DNA from: Vibrio ouci
GTDB lineage: Bacteria > Pseudomonadota > Gammaproteobacteria > Enterobacterales > Vibrionaceae
Direction: 5' to 3'
DNA: 64,000 bases
Assembly (NCBI RefSeq): GCF_004551525.1
Contig: NZ_SATR01000017.1
Coordinates: forward strand, 578 to 64,577
Shown here: positions 30,206 through 40,334 of the stretch, in pieces
How positions within the stretch are numbered: the stretch's first letter is position 1
How the letters are laid out: each line of letters opens with the position of its first letter
Program-made: the position numbers and the translations under genes
The notes under the pieces: model-generated
What the model saw: the letters and a program-made list of their open reading frames with translations, nothing else
Database searches by the model: none
Told to the model about the DNA's origin: nothing

Positions 30206-30637
30206 GTGTTTGATATCGGTTTTTGGGAACTGGTATTAATATCTGTTGTTGGGCTGGTGGTGCTTGGTCCTGAGCGTTTGCCACATGCGATTCGCAGTGT
30301 CTCCAAATTTGTTGGTGCCGCGAAAAGTATGGCAAACAGTGTGAAAGACGAACTTTCTCACGAGCTTAAGGTACAAGAACTGCAAGAGAACTTGCGTAAA
30401 GCAGAGCAAATGGGGATGGAAGATCTCTCTCCTGAGCTTAAGTCTTCAGTAGAACAACTGAAGCAAGCTGCGCAAGACGTCCAACGTCCGTACGCGAGCA
30501 AAAGCGACTCAGCAACGAACAGTACTGAGACTGTGGATGACCAAGCTGCATCCGTTCACAGCGCCAATGACTCCGCTGGTGAGGTTGAAAGTTTAAACAC
30601 TCAGCCAACACCACAGGCAGATAAAAAAGCCGAATAG
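30206..30637 (+). CDS. tatB: Twin-arginine translocase subunit TatB
   Basis: Pairs with TatC to receive Tat signal peptides. The 143-residue protein starts with GTG and the classic MFDIGFWEL segment; the helix carries the conserved glutamate (E8) and is followed by the LGPERLP hinge and an amphipathic helix, then a variable acidic tail. It lies three bases after tatA and is separated from tatC by a hairpin at 30652. Confidence 0.96.
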   Translation: MFDIGFWELVLISVVGLVVLGPERLPHAIRSVSKFVGAAKSMANSVKDELSHELKVQELQENLRKAEQMGMEDLSPELKSSVEQLKQAAQDVQRPYASKSDSATNSTETVDDQAASVHSANDSAGEVESLNTQPTPQADKKAE

Positions 30638-30651
30638 TCTCGTATTTAGAG

Positions 30652-30689
30652 GAGCTACGACTTGAAGTATAAAGTCCGTAGCTCTTTTT
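30652..30689 (+). terminator. Hairpin with T tract between tatB and tatC
   Basis: GAGCTACG with ACTT pairs to AAGT and CGTAGCTC (one unpaired C), followed by TTTTT. It should act as a partial terminator that lowers tatC relative to tatAB, since tatC has no evident separate promoter in the 76-base gap. Confidence 0.65.
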
Positions 30690-30713
30690 CTATCTTTTTG
30701 AGTAGAGGTTTCC

Positions 30714-31460
30714 ATGTCTTCTGTTGAGCAGACACAGCCTTTGATCAGCCACTTATTGGAACTTCGTAACCGCTTGCTACGTGCTATTGTTGCCGTGCTA
30801 GTGGTGTTTCTTGGTCTGATCTATTTTGCCAATGACATCTATGAGTTTGTCTCCGCGCCTTTGGTAGAGCGTCTACCAGAAGGGGCAACGATGATTGCTA
30901 CCGATGTCGCGTCACCGTTTTTTACACCGTTAAAGCTGACTTTAATCGCGGCTATTTTCCTAGCGGTGCCGTTTATCTTGTACCAAGTGTGGGCGTTTGT
31001 TGCACCGGGCTTGTATAAGCATGAACGTCGTTTGATCATGCCATTGATGTTCTCAAGCTCACTGCTGTTCTATTGTGGTGTGGCTTTCGCGTACTTTGTG
31101 GTATTTCCGTTGGTGTTTGGCTTCTTTACCGCTATTTCTCTTGGCGGGGTAGAGTTTGCAACCGACATCTCCAGCTATCTCGATTTTGTTTTAGCGCTGT
31201 TCTTGGCGTTCGGTATCGCGTTTGAAGTACCAGTAGCGATCATCTTGCTATGTTGGACCGGGGCGACTAACCCTAAGAGCTTGAGTGAGAAGCGCCCATA
31301 CATCATCGTTGGTGCGTTTATTGTCGGTATGATGCTGACGCCGCCAGACATGATTTCTCAGACACTATTAGCGATTCCAATGTGTCTGCTGTTTGAAGTC
31401 GGTTTGTTCTTTGCGCGCTTCTATGAGCGTAAAGATGAAGACGAAGAAGTCGAAGAGTAG
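30714..31460 (+). CDS. tatC: Twin-arginine translocase subunit TatC
   Basis: Six-helix membrane receptor for Tat signal peptides, 248 residues. Recognition features: the N-terminal [15 protein letters not shown], the periplasmic FFTPLKLTL region, GLYKHERR in the first cytoplasmic loop, and helix 5 with [11 protein letters not shown]. The tail is acidic (KDEDEEVEE). Last gene of ubiE-ubiJ-ubiB-tatABC; a bidirectional terminator follows. Confidence 0.97.
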   Translation: MSSVEQTQPLISHLLELRNRLLRAIVAVLVVFLGLIYFANDIYEFVSAPLVERLPEGATMIATDVASPFFTPLKLTLIAAIFLAVPFILYQVWAFVAPGLYKHERRLIMPLMFSSSLLFYCGVAFAYFVVFPLVFGFFTAISLGGVEFATDISSYLDFVLALFLAFGIAFEVPVAIILLCWTGATNPKSLSEKRPYIIVGAFIVGMMLTPPDMISQTLLAIPMCLLFEVGLFFARFYERKDEDEEVEE

Positions 31461-31477
31461 GCCTTATCGCCACAATG

Positions 31478-31515
31478 AAAAAAGGGGTTGATGTGAAAGC
31501 ATCAACCCCTTTTTG
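31478..31515. terminator. Bidirectional terminator between tatC and tatD
   Basis: AAAAAAGGGGTTGATG pairs with CATCAACCCCTTTTT around TGAAAG, a long, very stable stem with A and T tracts on both sides. Confidence 0.92.
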
Positions 31516-31525
31516 TTTTTTCGAT

Positions 31526-32287
31526 TTACAGTTTGAACAGCTGCAGCGCATTGGCCGTAGTTAGGCTGTCTACCTCAGCTAGGCTTATCTCTCTTAGTTC
31601 CGCCACTCGTTGCGCGACAAGAGAAGTATAGGCAGGCTCATTACGCTTACCACGGTGTGGCACAGGCGCTAGGTATGGGCAATCTGTCTCTAGAATCACA
31701 TAGTTCATATCAAGGTGCGGGATCACCTTATCCATACCACCGTTTTTAAACGTTGATACACCACCTAAACCTAAGTGGAAGCCGAGGTCATTGATCGCCT
31801 TTGCTTCTTCAACACTGCCACCAAAACAGTGGAATACCCCAGAGAGGGAGCCATCTTGCTCTTGGCGAAGTAGCGCCAGAGTTTCCTCAATCGAATCGCG
31901 AGTATGAATCACCACTGGAAGTTTCATCTCTTTAGCCCAGTTTAACTGAGTGATGAAAGCCATTTCCTGCTCGGCTTTATAGGTTTTATCCCAATACAGG
32001 TCGATGCCAATTTCACCTACGGCGATGAAGTTATGTTTGTTGAACCAAGAGCAAATGACCTCAAGGGTTTGTTTCACATTGCTATCGACATAACATGGAT
32101 GAAGGCCCATCATTGAGCGACAAACTTCTGGATAACTCGCCTCTGTTTTTAACATTGGCTCAATCGATTCTAGGTCAATGTTCGGTAGGAGAATCTTATC
32201 AATGCCTTGGGCTAGTGCACGCTTTACAACGTCATCACGGTCTGCATCAAATTCACTGGCATAGATATGGGCGTGGGTATCAATCAT
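31526..32287 (-). CDS. TatD-family metal-dependent hydrolase/DNase
   Basis: TIM-barrel hydrolase of 253 residues. Metal ligands are visible: DTHAHI near the N terminus, the glutamate in VGEIGIDLYWD, the histidine in VVIHTRDS, the histidine in GVFHCFGG, and the aspartate in LETDCPYLAP. TatD proteins are 3'-5' exonucleases linked to DNA repair; despite the name they are not part of the Tat system. This one is opposite in direction to tatABC. It could be TatD itself or the related YcfH/YjjV type; the family call is firm, the symbol is not. Confidence 0.9.
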   Translation of the reverse strand: MIDTHAHIYASEFDADRDDVVKRALAQGIDKILLPNIDLESIEPMLKTEASYPEVCRSMMGLHPCYVDSNVKQTLEVICSWFNKHNFIAVGEIGIDLYWDKTYKAEQEMAFITQLNWAKEMKLPVVIHTRDSIEETLALLRQEQDGSLSGVFHCFGGSVEEAKAINDLGFHLGLGGVSTFKNGGMDKVIPHLDMNYVILETDCPYLAPVPHRGKRNEPAYTSLVAQRVAELREISLAEVDSLTTANALQLFKL

Positions 32288-32405
32288 GATCGTTCTCTGG
32301 GCAAATGATTCGGCTAACTAAGTGGCACCAGTATACGGCAGTGTGGGCCTTTGGTCATTTTCTGCATTTTTACGTTTTGTTGCTAGCGTCGCCTCCATTG
32401 AATGA

Positions 32406-33497
<1,092 letters not shown>

Positions 33498-33518
33498 TCA
33501 TTATCGAATGAATGATTC

Positions 33519-33544
33519 AAAAGGCTGGCATTTGTCAGCCTTTT
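33519..33544 (+). terminator. Terminator after hemB
   Basis: AAAAGGCTG and CAGCCTTTT pair around GCATTTGT. The T tract is short, so it may be leaky into the acetyltransferase gene 20 bases on. Confidence 0.65.
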
Positions 33545-33563
33545 CTAGTTTTGGAGAGTTGCA

Positions 33564-34001
33564 ATGAGCATTATATACCGAGAGGGCACATTGGCCGAGT
33601 GTGTCCAAGTTGTAGAGCAGATCCAAGAGTTTGCCCATAAAGAGACGGTCGAAACTTTATCGGCGCGTTTGGAAGGTAAAGCACGCTCTCTTATCCAGGT
33701 CGCGCAAGAAGGGGACAACCTACTTGGTTTTAAAATTGGTTATCAATTGGATGAGCAAACCTTTTACAGCTGGTTTGGTGGCGTTTCCTCACTGGCTCGC
33801 AATAAAGGTGTGGCGCAAAAACTGTTGGAAATTCAAGAAAAGTGGGTAGCAGAGCAGGGTTATAAGCAGCTAAAAGTGAAATCGCGAAATCAATTTCCTG
33901 CGATGTTGAGACTGCTGATTAGAAATGGCTATCTGATTGAAAATTTTGAAGAAAAGCATCCTCTTATAGAGAGTAGAATCCACTTCGTAAAGCAGCTATA
34001 G
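33564..34001 (+). CDS. GNAT-family N-acetyltransferase
   Basis: A 145-residue acetyltransferase. The acetyl-CoA-binding segment is visible in the middle (GGVSSLARNKGVAQKLLEIQ), followed by YKQLKVKSRNQFPAMLRLL, the usual strand and helix that close the fold. The acceptor is unknown. GGAG lies seven bases ahead of the ATG. It sits between hemB and ryhB and has no functional link that I can see. Confidence 0.85.
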   Translation: MSIIYREGTLAECVQVVEQIQEFAHKETVETLSARLEGKARSLIQVAQEGDNLLGFKIGYQLDEQTFYSWFGGVSSLARNKGVAQKLLEIQEKWVAEQGYKQLKVKSRNQFPAMLRLLIRNGYLIENFEEKHPLIESRIHFVKQL

Positions 34002-34043
34002 CACTGATATAAAAATTAAATGAGATTTTTTCTCATTTAACTG

Positions 34044-34072
34044 TTGACGCATCAAATGAGAATGGTTATTAT
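34044..34072 (+). promoter_or_regulatory. ryhB promoter overlapped by a Fur box
   Basis: TTGACG (34044-34049) and TATTAT (34067-34072) form a near-consensus sigma-70 promoter with a 17-base spacer. TGAGAATGGTTATTA at 34057-34071 matches the Fur 7-1-7 consensus at 11 of 14 defined positions and covers the -10 region, so iron-loaded Fur should shut the promoter. Confidence 0.82.
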
Positions 34073-34142
34073 TTATCTCGTCTTAGGGAATGAGAGAAGT
34101 TCACAAGGACGTTGAGTTACCAGATTCAATATGGAGACGGTG

Positions 34143-34214
34143 ATGACACTGAACTTAATCGAACTTGCACGAGTTCTTTTTGACACGACATTGCTCACAT
34201 TGCTTCCAGTGTAA
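34143..34214 (+). CDS. Possible short peptide encoded within RyhB
   Basis: ATG at 34143, with GGAG at 34133-34136 six bases upstream, opens 23 codons ending TAA at 34214. The predicted peptide is leucine-rich (MTLNLIELARVLFDTTLLTL then LPV). The frame runs straight through the RyhB pairing core, so translation would compete with target pairing. It may be chance: the core is fixed by RNA function and the frame is short. Listed as a candidate only. Confidence 0.25.
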   Translation: MTLNLIELARVLFDTTLLTLLPV

Positions 34215-34273
34215 TTTATAGCTTTATGGCAAAGCACCTCATTCACCTGAATTGCTTTGACCCCTTTTTGCTA

Positions 34274-34301
34274 GGCGACATCGAAAGATGTCGCTTTTTT
34301 T
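34274..34301 (+). terminator. RyhB terminator
   Basis: GCGACATC and GATGTCGC form a perfect 8-bp stem around GAAA, followed by seven T. Confidence 0.93.
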
Positions 34302-34316
34302 ATGCCTGCGATTTGG

Positions 34317-34493
34317 GATCGAATAAAAGGACACCAATAGTCTTTTCCACAATGCAAGATCGTTTCAAGATCGATCTGTGGATGATCGATCTCTGTTAAT
34401 GTTCTTTTATTACATGGGCTTATGGTGTTTTTGTCGTGCTTCTATTCCATTTTTATATCCTGTGTATAAATAATATAAACAGAGTTATCCACA
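34317..34493. promoter_or_regulatory. GATC cluster and DnaA-box-like sites upstream of polA
   Basis: Six GATC sites lie within 75 bases (34317, 34358, 34369, 34373, 34384, 34388). AGATCGATC (34368-34376) and GATCGATCT (34384-34392) form a perfect inverted repeat whose spacer begins a DnaA-box-like TGTGGATGA (34377-34385). TTTTCCACA at 34343 is another one-mismatch box, and TTATCCACA at 34485-34493 is a perfect DnaA box. The rest of the 34302-34625 gap is AT-rich and holds the polA promoter region, which I cannot pin down. Confidence 0.55.
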
Positions 34494-34625
34494 GGTGAGG
34501 CTGGCCGTTGATATAAGAATAATCAAATGTGTGAGTAGAGTTGAGAGAGTTAAAATGGATTCACTGACGGACTCATGGCATCCTAAGCAGATCTTTTTTG
34601 CATTTTCTTTGGATACGTAAAGACT

Positions 34626-37421
34626 ATGGCCAATATTCCTGATAATCCGTTGATTCTTATCGATGGTTCTTCTTACCTATATCGCGCATTTCATGCCTAC
34701 CCAGGCACGATGAGTAATGGCGATATTCCAACTAATGCGGTCTACGGTGTGGTCAACATGCTGCGTAGCATGATGCGTCAATTTGCTTCCGATCGTATTG
34801 CTGTGGTCTTTGATGCGAAAGGGAAAACCTTCCGTGATGATATGTATCCAGAGTACAAAGCAAATCGTCCACCTATGCCTGATGATCTGCGTTGCCAGAT
34901 CGAGCCACTACATAATGTGATTCGTGCAATGGGCCTGCCGCTGATCTGTATCCCTGGCGTTGAAGCCGATGACGTGATCGGTACCTTAGCGTATCAAGCC
35001 TCTCAAGCGGGTATGCCAGTACTGATCAGTACCGGTGATAAGGATATGGCTCAGTTGGTGGATGATAACGTTACTTTGATCAACACCATGACGAATGTGG
35101 TGATGGATCGTGAAGGTGTGATTGAGAAGTTTGGTATTCCACCGGAACTGATCATCGACTACCTAGCGCTGATGGGCGATAAAGTCGATAACATCCCTGG
35201 TGTTCCTGGTGTCGGTGACAAGACGGCAACGGCTCTGCTACAAGGTATTGGTGGTCTAGATAAGTTGTATCAAAACCTTGATGATATCGCGCCACTTGGT
35301 TTCCGCGGTTCTAAAACCATGGCTAAAAAGCTTATCGACAACCAAGACAATGCCAAACTGTCTTATGAACTCGCAACTATCAAGCTTGATGTTGAACTAG
35401 AAGAGACGCCAGAGTCGCTACTAAAAGCGGAACCAAACAAAGACGAACTGATTAAACTTTACGGTCAGCTAGTGTTCAAGTCATGGCTCAATGAGTTATT
35501 AGATGGCGGTAACGGCGTAGTAGAGGCGGATGAAAAATCTGGCTCTGTAACGGGTGCTGCGAAAGCATCAAGTGGCGCAGAGATGGACACTTCAGCGGTG
35601 ACCATCGATCGCAGCCAATATGAGACTATTTTAGATGAAGCAAGCTTTAACGCTTGGCTAGAGAAGCTCAAAGCAGCCGAGGTATTCGCTTTTGATACCG
35701 AAACTGACAGCCTAGACTACATGGTCGCGAATCTTGTGGGTCTTTCGTTTGCAACCGAAGAAGGTGTCGCTGCGTACGTTCCTGTTGCTCATGATTACCT
35801 AGATGCACCCGCTCAGCTAGATCGTGATTGGGTACTAGAGCAGTTAAAACCAATTCTAGAAGATGACGCTCAAGCGAAAGTGGGCCAAAACCTCAAATAC
35901 GATGCCAGTGTATTAGCGCGCTACGGCATTGAAATGAAAGGTATCAAGCACGACACCATGCTGGCTTCGTATGTATATAACAGCGTGGGTGGTAAGCATG
36001 ATATGGACAGCTTGGCACTGCGCTTCCTTCAGCATAGCTGCATCTCATTTGAACAAATTGCCGGTAAAGGTAAGAAGCAACTGACCTTTAACCAAATTGA
36101 GCTTGATGAAGCGTCTCCGTATGCTGCAGAAGATGCGGATGTGACGCTTCGCCTGCACAATCGCTTGATGGAAAACATCGATCAAGACCAGAAGCTTAAA
36201 GCTATCTATCAAGAGATAGAAGTACCATTGGTTCCTGTTCTTTCTCGCATTGAGCGAACTGGTGTCTTGATTGATGACATGAAGCTAGGCGCTCAGTCGC
36301 AAGAGATTGCTCAGCGATTGGATGAGCTTGAACAGAAGGCGTATGAGATTGCTGAGCAAGAGTTCAATATGAACTCACCGAAGCAGCTGCAAGCACTACT
36401 GTTTGAAAAAATGGGCTTACCTGTCATCAAGAAGACGCCGTCAGGCACGCCTTCTACTAACGAAGAAGTGTTGCAAGAGCTCGCACTGGATTACCCATTA
36501 CCAAAACTGATTTTGGAATATCGTGGTCTGGCGAAACTCAAGTCAACTTACACCGATAAGCTACCGAAGATGATTAACCCTGAAACGGGGCGTGTGCATA
36601 CTTCTTATCACCAAGCAGTTACAGCGACAGGTCGTCTATCTTCGACCGATCCAAACTTACAGAATATCCCAATCCGTAACGAAGAAGGTCGCCGTATTCG
36701 CCAAGCGTTTATTGCCCCACATGGCTATAAAATCATGGCAGTCGATTACTCTCAGATTGAATTGCGTATTATGGCGCACCTGTCAGGTGATCAAGCGCTA
36801 TTGGACGCATTCCAACAAGGTAAAGATATCCACGCAGCAACCGCAGCCGAGATCATGGGCACTACCATTGACCAAGTGAGCTCAGAGCAGCGTCGCCGTG
36901 CAAAAGCGGTGAACTTTGGTCTTATCTACGGTATGAGTGCGTTTGGTCTAGCGAAGCAATTGGGTATCCCACGTGGTGAAGCTCAAGATTACATGAACAA
37001 ATACTTTGAGCGTTACCCTGGTGTAATGCAGTACATGGAAGACACGCGTAGCACGGCATCTGAGCAAGGCTATGTTGAAACCATCTTTGGCCGTCGTTTA
37101 CATCTACCTGAAATCCAATCTCGTAATGGTATGCGTCGTAAAGCGGCTGAGCGAGCGGCGATCAACGCGCCAATGCAGGGCACCGCGGCAGATATCATTA
37201 AGAAAGCGATGCTATTGGTTGATGAATGGATTCAAACTGAAGGCGACGGTCGCGTTAAGCTGTTGATGCAAGTACACGATGAATTAGTATTTGAAGTTCA
37301 AGAGTCAGCTTTGACCGAAATTGAAAGTAAAGTACAAGAATTAATGGAATCGGCTGCAGAGCTAGATGTTCCTCTTGTTGCTGAAGCGGGTCATGGTGAT
37401 AACTGGGATCAGGCGCACTAG
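34626..37421 (+). CDS. polA: DNA polymerase I
   Basis: Repair and primer-removal polymerase of 931 residues. The 5'-3' nuclease domain covers about 1-290 ([25 protein letters not shown]). The 3'-5' proofreading domain begins near 340 and keeps the catalytic D-x-E ([11 protein letters not shown] at about 354). The polymerase domain has motif [16 protein letters not shown] near 706, motif [21 protein letters not shown] and motif [11 protein letters not shown] near 882. All three activities look intact. Gene order with Spot 42 downstream is as in enterobacteria. Confidence 0.98.
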   Translation: MANIPDNPLILIDGSSYLYRAFHAYPGTMSNGDIPTNAVYGVVNMLRSMMRQFASDRIAVVFDAKGKTFRDDMYPEYKANRPPMPDDLRCQIEPLHNVIRAMGLPLICIPGVEADDVIGTLAYQASQAGMPVLISTGDKDMAQLVDDNVTLINTMTNVVMDREGVIEKFGIPPELIIDYLALMGDKVDNIPGVPGVGDKTATALLQGIGGLDKLYQNLDDIAPLGFRGSKTMAKKLIDNQDNAKLSYELATIKLDVELEETPESLLKAEPNKDELIKLYGQLVFKSWLNELLDGGNGVVEADEKSGSVTGAAKASSGAEMDTSAVTIDRSQYETILDEASFNAWLEKLKAAEVFAFDTETDSLDYMVANLVGLSFATEEGVAAYVPVAHDYLDAPAQLDRDWVLEQLKPILEDDAQAKVGQNLKYDASVLARYGIEMKGIKHDTMLASYVYNSVGGKHDMDSLALRFLQHSCISFEQIAGKGKKQLTFNQIELDEASPYAAEDADVTLRLHNRLMENIDQDQKLKAIYQEIEVPLVPVLSRIERTGVLIDDMKLGAQSQEIAQRLDELEQKAYEIAEQEFNMNSPKQLQALLFEKMGLPVIKKTPSGTPSTNEEVLQELALDYPLPKLILEYRGLAKLKSTYTDKLPKMINPETGRVHTSYHQAVTATGRLSSTDPNLQNIPIRNEEGRRIRQAFIAPHGYKIMAVDYSQIELRIMAHLSGDQALLDAFQQGKDIHAATAAEIMGTTIDQVSSEQRRRAKAVNFGLIYGMSAFGLAKQLGIPRGEAQDYMNKYFERYPGVMQYMEDTRSTASEQGYVETIFGRRLHLPEIQSRNGMRRKAAERAAINAPMQGTAADIIKKAMLLVDEWIQTEGDGRVKLLMQVHDELVFEVQESALTEIESKVQELMESAAELDVPLVAEAGHGDNWDQAH

Positions 37422-37454
37422 ACAAAAAATAGTCAAATACCAACAAATAACATG

Positions 37455-37483
37455 AGCCAGTGCACAAACACTGGCTTTTTTTT
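37455..37483 (+). terminator. polA terminator
   Basis: AGCCAGTG and CACTGGCT pair around CACAAA, followed by eight T. Confidence 0.92.
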
Positions 37484-37596
37484 ATCAAGAAATAAGTTCC
37501 TGATGATTTTGTCAAAATGTTATTTAATAAAATTTTAATGAAAAAAACTTACAAAAGTAGTTTTCATTTCTGACCAATTGTTGTACATTAATCTGC

Positions 37597-37701
37597 GTAG
37601 GGTACAGAGGTAAGATGTTCTATCTTTCAGACCTTTTGTTTCACGTTATTGGATTAGGCTGATTCAGCCGCCCCAGTCAGTTTTTGACTGGGGCGTTTTT
37701 T
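37597..37701 (+). ncRNA. spf: Spot 42 small RNA
   Basis: GTAGGGTACAGAGGTAAGAT, then GTTCTATCTTTCAGACCTTT, match E. coli Spot 42 almost without change, and the terminator stem CGCCCCAGTCA/TGACTGGGGCG with its T tract matches too. Position between polA and engB is conserved. Spot 42 is an Hfq-dependent RNA repressed by CRP-cAMP that represses secondary carbon-source and redox genes. A -10-like TACATT lies at 37584-37589; I see no clear CRP site. Confidence 0.97.
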
Positions 37702-37939
37702 ATTGGGCGAAAGAAAAATTCAATAAACTCAATATGCTGCCTAAATATCTCCCGATATCTCGCTATTTGCCTATCTCGTTGTCGATAATCATTGTCATGA
37801 TAAGCCATTGATTCACCTTTCTGTAATCACACAAAACTTTGTAACTTTACTCCATTCACAGTTTGGTTATTTTGGGCAGAAAAACAATCTAATTATCTTT
37901 CATTTTATTAGTTGGTTTTGTATTTAAGTATTTGTTTTA

Positions 37940-38087
37940 ATTCAGAAAGAAGGGTGGTTTTTCTAGCGGTTAATAGAGAGGGAGCCGAGTTGACCTCAAC
38001 TGAGAAATTCGTAATCTAGGGCGCACAATAATTTATAACAACTATTTCTCTCCCGTTGCCCCGCCAGGATGGTGGGGCGTTTTGTTT
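37940..38087 (+). ncRNA. Candidate second small RNA downstream of Spot 42
   Basis: GCCCCGCC (38058-38065) and GGTGGGGC (38071-38078) make a strong terminator followed by TTTTGTTT, yet no gene precedes it on this strand: about 350 bases separate it from the Spot 42 terminator. An AT-rich promoter-like segment (TATTTAAGTATTTG) lies near 37920-37935. I recall that a small RNA named VSsrna24 is described next to spf in Aliivibrio salmonicida; this may be its counterpart. The 5' end is a guess. The sequence 37702-37939 is AT-rich with nothing else visible. Confidence 0.5.
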
Positions 38088-38103
38088 CTGCGGCGAGATA
38101 ATA

Positions 38104-38493
38104 TTAGTTGAGAACCGTATAGCCGCGGTTTGTCATGCAATTTCTCATGACGGTGTGTTGCTCACTTTCGTATGCAGCTTGGTTGGCACGGCGATCTCGA
38201 CTTCCACCAACGACACCGACAGCCCCGCCAACCGCAGCACCAGTCTTAGCGCCTTGACTGCCTGAGCCACCTGCAATGGCGTTACCCGCCGCACCGACAG
38301 CAGCGCCTTTCAATGCACCCCCCACAGCACCTCGTGAACGCGTCTCCTTTTTTACTCCTCCAGCAAGGTTTTCACATTGGTGCATATCGTAAACATAGTC
38401 CTTCTCATCAACGCCGGATTTATCGACGATAAGATTTGCATGCGCAAAAATAGAGAAGACCATTGCAAGAGATAGGAAAGTGATGCGTTTCAT
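38104..38493 (-). CDS. Secreted glycine-zipper protein of unknown function
   Basis: A 129-residue envelope protein. [19 protein letters not shown] is a signal peptide. The middle is a glycine zipper ([20 protein letters not shown] and [12 protein letters not shown]), a pattern of outer-membrane lipoprotein-like and membrane-inserting domains; two cysteines (MHQCENL and MRNCMTN) could form a disulfide. There is no lipobox. The frame opens 12 codons upstream, but the signal peptide fixes the start at 38493. Role unknown. Confidence 0.85.
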   Translation of the reverse strand: MKRITFLSLAMVFSIFAHANLIVDKSGVDEKDYVYDMHQCENLAGGVKKETRSRGAVGGALKGAAVGAAGNAIAGGSGSQGAKTGAAVGGAVGVVGGSRDRRANQAAYESEQHTVMRNCMTNRGYTVLN

Positions 38494-38587
38494 GGATAAC
38501 CAGCCTGTGGAGTAATTTAATTTAGGCAAGTATAAAGAAACAGTGTTCGATTGTTGGAATATCCCTTATTCCCTACGGAATAGTAAT

Positions 38588-38613
38588 AAAAAGCCCCGCA
38601 TTGCTGCAGGGCC
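38588..38613 (-). terminator. engB terminator
   Basis: Read on the minus strand, GCCCTGCA and TGCGGGGC pair around a GCAA loop with one mismatch, followed by TTTTT. Confidence 0.75.
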
Positions 38614-38645
38614 TATCTATATAGAAGTGATTTATCGAGTTGCTA

Positions 38646-39311
38646 TTATTGCTGCTCGTCGTCGATATTTTCTTCTTCAATGATCTCTTCAACCACTGAC
38701 TCGGCTAGTGCTGGTGCAAACCACTCATCGAGTTTGTTACGCAGTACGTCAACCCCAAGTCCTTTTAGTGAAGAGAAAGCAGCAACGCTGACATCGCCTC
38801 CGAAGCCAACTGCATCTTTCTTAATCTTCAATACTTGTGCCTTACGTGCACCACTTTTCAGTTTGTCGGCTTTAGTAAGCAACACTTGGACTGGAATACC
38901 GCTGTCTACAGCCCAGAAAATCAACTGCTGATCTAGGTCTTTCATCGGGTGACGGATATCCATCAGTACCACTAGGCCTTTTAGGCATGAGCGTTTCTGT
39001 AGGTATTCACCTAGCGATTTTTGCCATTTCTTCTTCAGTTCTAACGGGACTTGTGCAAAGCCGTACCCAGGAAGGTCAACAATATGACAACCGTCAGTCA
39101 CTTTAAATAAGTTAATAAGTTGCGTACGACCAGGCGTTTTACTGGTTTTTGCAAGGCTACGCTGGTTGGTCAAGCGATTAAGTGAGCTTGATTTGCCCGC
39201 ATTGGAGCGTCCTGCAAACGCAACTTCGATACCTTCATCTGCTGGCAAGGCGCGGATATCCGGCGCACTTGTGATGAAATGAGTGTTTTGATAATGAATT
39301 TTTACGCTCAC
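38646..39311 (-). CDS. engB: Ribosome-biogenesis GTPase EngB (YihA/YsxC)
   Basis: Essential small GTPase for 50S assembly and division. In 221 residues the G motifs are G1 GRSNAGKSS (34-42), G2 TPGRTQ, G3 DLPGYGFA and G4 TKADK. The open frame starts at an ATG four codons upstream, but in that reading GGAG is inside the gene; GGAG is six bases before a GTG that gives [12 protein letters not shown], so 39311 is chosen. The C terminus is very acidic. Divergent from cytochrome c4. Confidence 0.95.
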   Translation of the reverse strand: MSVKIHYQNTHFITSAPDIRALPADEGIEVAFAGRSNAGKSSSLNRLTNQRSLAKTSKTPGRTQLINLFKVTDGCHIVDLPGYGFAQVPLELKKKWQKSLGEYLQKRSCLKGLVVLMDIRHPMKDLDQQLIFWAVDSGIPVQVLLTKADKLKSGARKAQVLKIKKDAVGFGGDVSVAAFSSLKGLGVDVLRNKLDEWFAPALAESVVEEIIEEENIDDEQQ

Positions 39312-39447
39312 TGTTAACTCCATCTCGACTTTGTGTAGTCGATTGATTACTTTTTTGTGAAATTGTGTAAAATAACCGTGCTCGGCATAAGGTCGCCTAT
39401 TGTACCATGAGTGGTACTGGAAGCTTGATAATTATAAATGGAATGTC

Positions 39448-40065
39448 ATGAAGAAATTAGCGCTAATATTGAGTCTTTTAGCCAGCTGCTCCGTATGGGC
39501 CCAAGGCAGCATAGAAGCTGGTAAAGCAAAATCTCAAACCTGTGTTGCCTGCCATGGTGCTGACGGCAACAGTCAACTCGCAATGTACCCGAAAATTGCT
39601 GGTCAGCATGCTAAATATATTGAAAAGCAGCTGAAAGAATTCAAGTTGGGTATGACTAGTGGTGGTAAACAAGGTCGTGTAGACCCAGTGATGGGTGGTA
39701 TGGCTATGCCACTGTCTGAGCAAGATATGAAAGATCTTGCGGTTTACTACGCATCTCTACCTATCTCGGACAACACAACACCTGAAAATGTTGTTGATGC
39801 TGGCAAGGTTCTTTATACCGCTGGTGACGCTGAACGTGGTCTAACAGCTTGTATCGCATGTCACGGTCCTCGTGGTGATGGTACTGAGCTATCTGGCTTC
39901 CCGAAAATTTCAGGTCAACATGCTGATTACATTAAAGCTCAGCTAGAAAGATTCCGTGACGGCTCTCGTGCAAACGATATGAACGAAATGATGCGTGATA
40001 TCGCTAAGAAGCTAACGGATGAAGATATCGATACTCTTTCAAAATATGTTGGTGGCCTACACTAA
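39448..40065 (+). CDS. Dihaem cytochrome c4
   Basis: Periplasmic electron carrier between the bc1 complex and terminal oxidases. The 205-residue precursor has a signal peptide (MKKLALILSLLASCSVWAQG) and two cytochrome c domains with haem sites CVACH and CIACH; each domain has a later methionine that can be the distal ligand (GGMAMPLSEQD and NDMNEMM). The frame opens 16 codons earlier, but the signal peptide and GGAATG upstream set the start at 39448. Cytochrome c5 is encoded at 55271. Confidence 0.94.
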   Translation: MKKLALILSLLASCSVWAQGSIEAGKAKSQTCVACHGADGNSQLAMYPKIAGQHAKYIEKQLKEFKLGMTSGGKQGRVDPVMGGMAMPLSEQDMKDLAVYYASLPISDNTTPENVVDAGKVLYTAGDAERGLTACIACHGPRGDGTELSGFPKISGQHADYIKAQLERFRDGSRANDMNEMMRDIAKKLTDEDIDTLSKYVGGLH

Positions 40066-40099
40066 GCCCTTTGAATTTGTTCGAGCATAAGTTGTATTG

Positions 40100-40129
40100 A
40101 AAAAGCCCAGACTTCGGTCTGGGCTTTTT
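40100..40129 (+). terminator. Cytochrome c4 terminator
   Basis: AAAAAGCCCAGAC and GTCTGGGCTTTTT pair perfectly around a TTCG tetraloop. Confidence 0.93.
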
Positions 40130-40187
40130 CGTATGATCGCGATCACTCTCGCCAATCGGAGCCAATGTTCTTTCTCGCCACTCTGCT

Positions 40188-40207
40188 TGTAAGAGATCGT
40201 CCATACA
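40188..40207. promoter_or_regulatory. Candidate VarA (GacA/UvrY) site upstream of the CsrB-type RNA
   Basis: TGTAAGAGATCGTCCATACA has the TGTAAG and TACA ends of the GacA/UvrY palindrome (TGTAAG N6 CTTACA) but its spacing is two bases longer. It lies about 150 bases before the predicted RNA start, the usual distance. A second, poorer candidate (TGTGGGATCTCTGCAA) lies at about 40223. Confidence 0.35.
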
Positions 40208-40334
40208 TTACTCATCTATTTTCTGTGGGATCTCTGCAAGGTGTTGAAATTTAAGGCTATGATTTGAACGCGAGAAATTAACTGAAAATATTGTTTTTTG
40301 AGGATTGTTCAAAGCCGTTATCACGGTAAAGTAT

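Larger units (their letters stand above)
34080..34301 (+). ncRNA. ryhB: RyhB iron-responsive small RNA
   Basis: The block CACGACATTGCTCACATTGC followed by TTCCAGTGT at about 34183-34211 is the conserved pairing core of RyhB, almost base for base as in E. coli. With the promoter at 34044-34072 and the terminator at 34274-34301 the RNA is about 220 bases, the long form known from V. cholerae (E. coli RyhB is about 90). It pairs with mRNAs for iron-using proteins with Hfq help when Fur is inactive. The 5' end is predicted to within a few bases. A 23-codon reading frame with a ribosome site overlaps the core. Confidence 0.95.
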
